From Candidatus Omnitrophota bacterium (GTDB taxonomy: Bacteria; Omnitrophota; Gorgyraeia; Tantalellales; Tantalellaceae), in NCBI GenBank assembly GCA_013204685.1, contig JABMSC010000170.1, forward strand, positions 1 to 5,202: a stretch of 5,202 nucleotides of DNA. Reading direction: 5' to 3'. The notes under the pieces were generated by a model. That model worked only from the letters and a program-made list of their open reading frames with translations, made no database searches and was not told the origin of the DNA. This document shows, piece by piece, positions 4,644 to 5,202 of the stretch. A program made the translations under genes and the position numbers. Numbering within the stretch: the stretch's first letter is position 1; each line of letters begins with the position of its first letter.

Positions 4644-4743
4644 GCCGCATGTTTGAGCACGAGATACCTTTTCTGTTTCGCCTCGCCTAAGAAAAAACCC
4701 GCAAAGATTACCCGCAAGTTTCTTATATTAAAGGAGCGTCGTT

Positions 4744-5202
4744 CTACCCGTCACACCCCTCGTCCCCTATGAGTGGAACAAACACACACCCGCATATATT
4801 TTCTTCGGTGAAACTGCTCCCCTCTCTATCTACAGCCACAAGTACCTGACTGAACCTCGGCCCTACCGGCATAACCAGGCGTCCTCCATCGGCCAGCTGA
4901 TCTTTCAACGATTCCGGAATACCGGGCGCAGCAGCCGTTACTATTATCCCGTCGAACGGAGCCTTTTCTTCCCATCCTTTCGTTCCATCAGCGCACTTGA
5001 AAAAGATATTGCCATATCCTGCCCCTGAAAGCGTCTCCCGAGCATTATCCAACAGATGTTCTTTTCTTTCGATCGTATAAACTTCCCGGCAAGTTTCAGC
5101 AAGTACAGCCGCCTGATACCCGCTGCCTGTACCTATCTCGAGAATTTTATCCCTGCCTCCGGCACACAAGACCTCCGTCATCAGCGCCACCATATACGGC
5201 TG
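4744..5202 (-). CDS. pcm: Protein-L-isoaspartate O-methyltransferase (3' part)
   Basis: The frame runs from the window edge to a TAG at 4744-4746 and gives the last 152 residues. About 55-65 N-terminal residues are expected outside, since typical Pcm is about 200-210 residues. The enzyme uses S-adenosylmethionine to methylate isoaspartyl residues in damaged cytosolic proteins, starting their repair. Visible signatures are the leading 'QPY', the SAM-binding motif I 'ILEIGTGSGYQAAVLAE' (20-36 of the partial protein), 'VYTIERKEHLLDNAR' with the acidic residue that contacts the SAM ribose, 'FDGIIVTAAAPGIPESLKDQ' (post-motif with the family's 'TAAAP..P' segment), 'GGRLVMPVG', and the terminal 'CVFVPLIGDEG'. 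The Met at 5193 is internal, because the family-specific 'QPY' precedes it in frame. No frameshift is seen. In many bacteria pcm is next to surE, nlpD or rpoS, but the upstream neighbour is not visible here. Confidence 0.93.
   Translation of the reverse strand, partial: QPYMVALMTEVLCAGGRDKILEIGTGSGYQAAVLAETCREVYTIERKEHLLDNARETLSGAGYGNIFFKCADGTKGWEEKAPFDGIIVTAAAPGIPESLKDQLADGGRLVMPVGPRFSQVLVAVDREGSSFTEENICGCVFVPLIGDEGCDG

Noticed and set aside
4698..4717. Direct repeat CCCGCAA (4698-4704 and 4711-4717) and a distant inverted match GCGAGGC/GCCTCGC (4639-4645, 4680-4686).
   Set aside because: Too short and isolated to distinguish from chance, although the CTCGCCTAAGAAAAAACC text near 4682 faintly resembles one arm of the nearby palindrome.

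Overview
The window reads as chromosomal DNA of an uncultured diderm (Gram-negative type) bacterium: it carries an outer-membrane TonB-dependent receptor ending in phenylalanine, a TonB protein, and a receptor leader with a cobalamin riboswitch. Every supportable gene lies on the minus strand. Moderate base composition and many short 7-bp and 8-bp tandem arrays with associated hairpins recall genomes of lineages such as Omnitrophota. That placement is an impression, not a result.

Layout in the direction of transcription (high to low coordinates): the 3' three quarters of a protein-L-isoaspartate methyltransferase gene (pcm, 5202-4744); a 230-bp gap holding a heptamer array and a long hairpin (4546-4643); a small membrane protein of the COG2426 'small multidrug export' family (4513-4016); a second gap with a related hairpin (3966-4006), a heptamer array (3944-3971) and a good promoter (3892-3919); a DUF6580-type membrane protein (3852-3343); a cobalamin riboswitch (3329-3170) followed by an intrinsic terminator (3107-3069); a BtuB-like TonB-dependent receptor (3036-1063); tonB (955-326), whose linker is partly encoded by 7-bp repeats; an 8-bp tandem array (324-229); and the first 40 codons of a probable MarR-type regulator (122-1) with its own promoter.

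The functional centre is a corrinoid-uptake module. The riboswitch senses cobalamin and, through the terminator, should reduce transcription of the receptor when cobalamin is plentiful. The receptor would bring a corrinoid across the outer membrane, powered by TonB from the adjacent gene. The DUF6580 membrane protein ends only 13 bp before the riboswitch, so it is either in the same operon, with the riboswitch as an internal valve, or carries the receptor promoter inside its 3' end. No exbB, exbD, btuF, btuC or btuD is visible here.

The least ordinary content is the repeats: three heptamer arrays (one inside the tonB coding sequence), one octamer array with a 48-bp duplication, and two copies of a decayed palindrome with a GCCCCGTTAGAAA core, each beside a heptamer array. 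They look like an interspersed repeat family rather than CRISPR or a classical insertion sequence.
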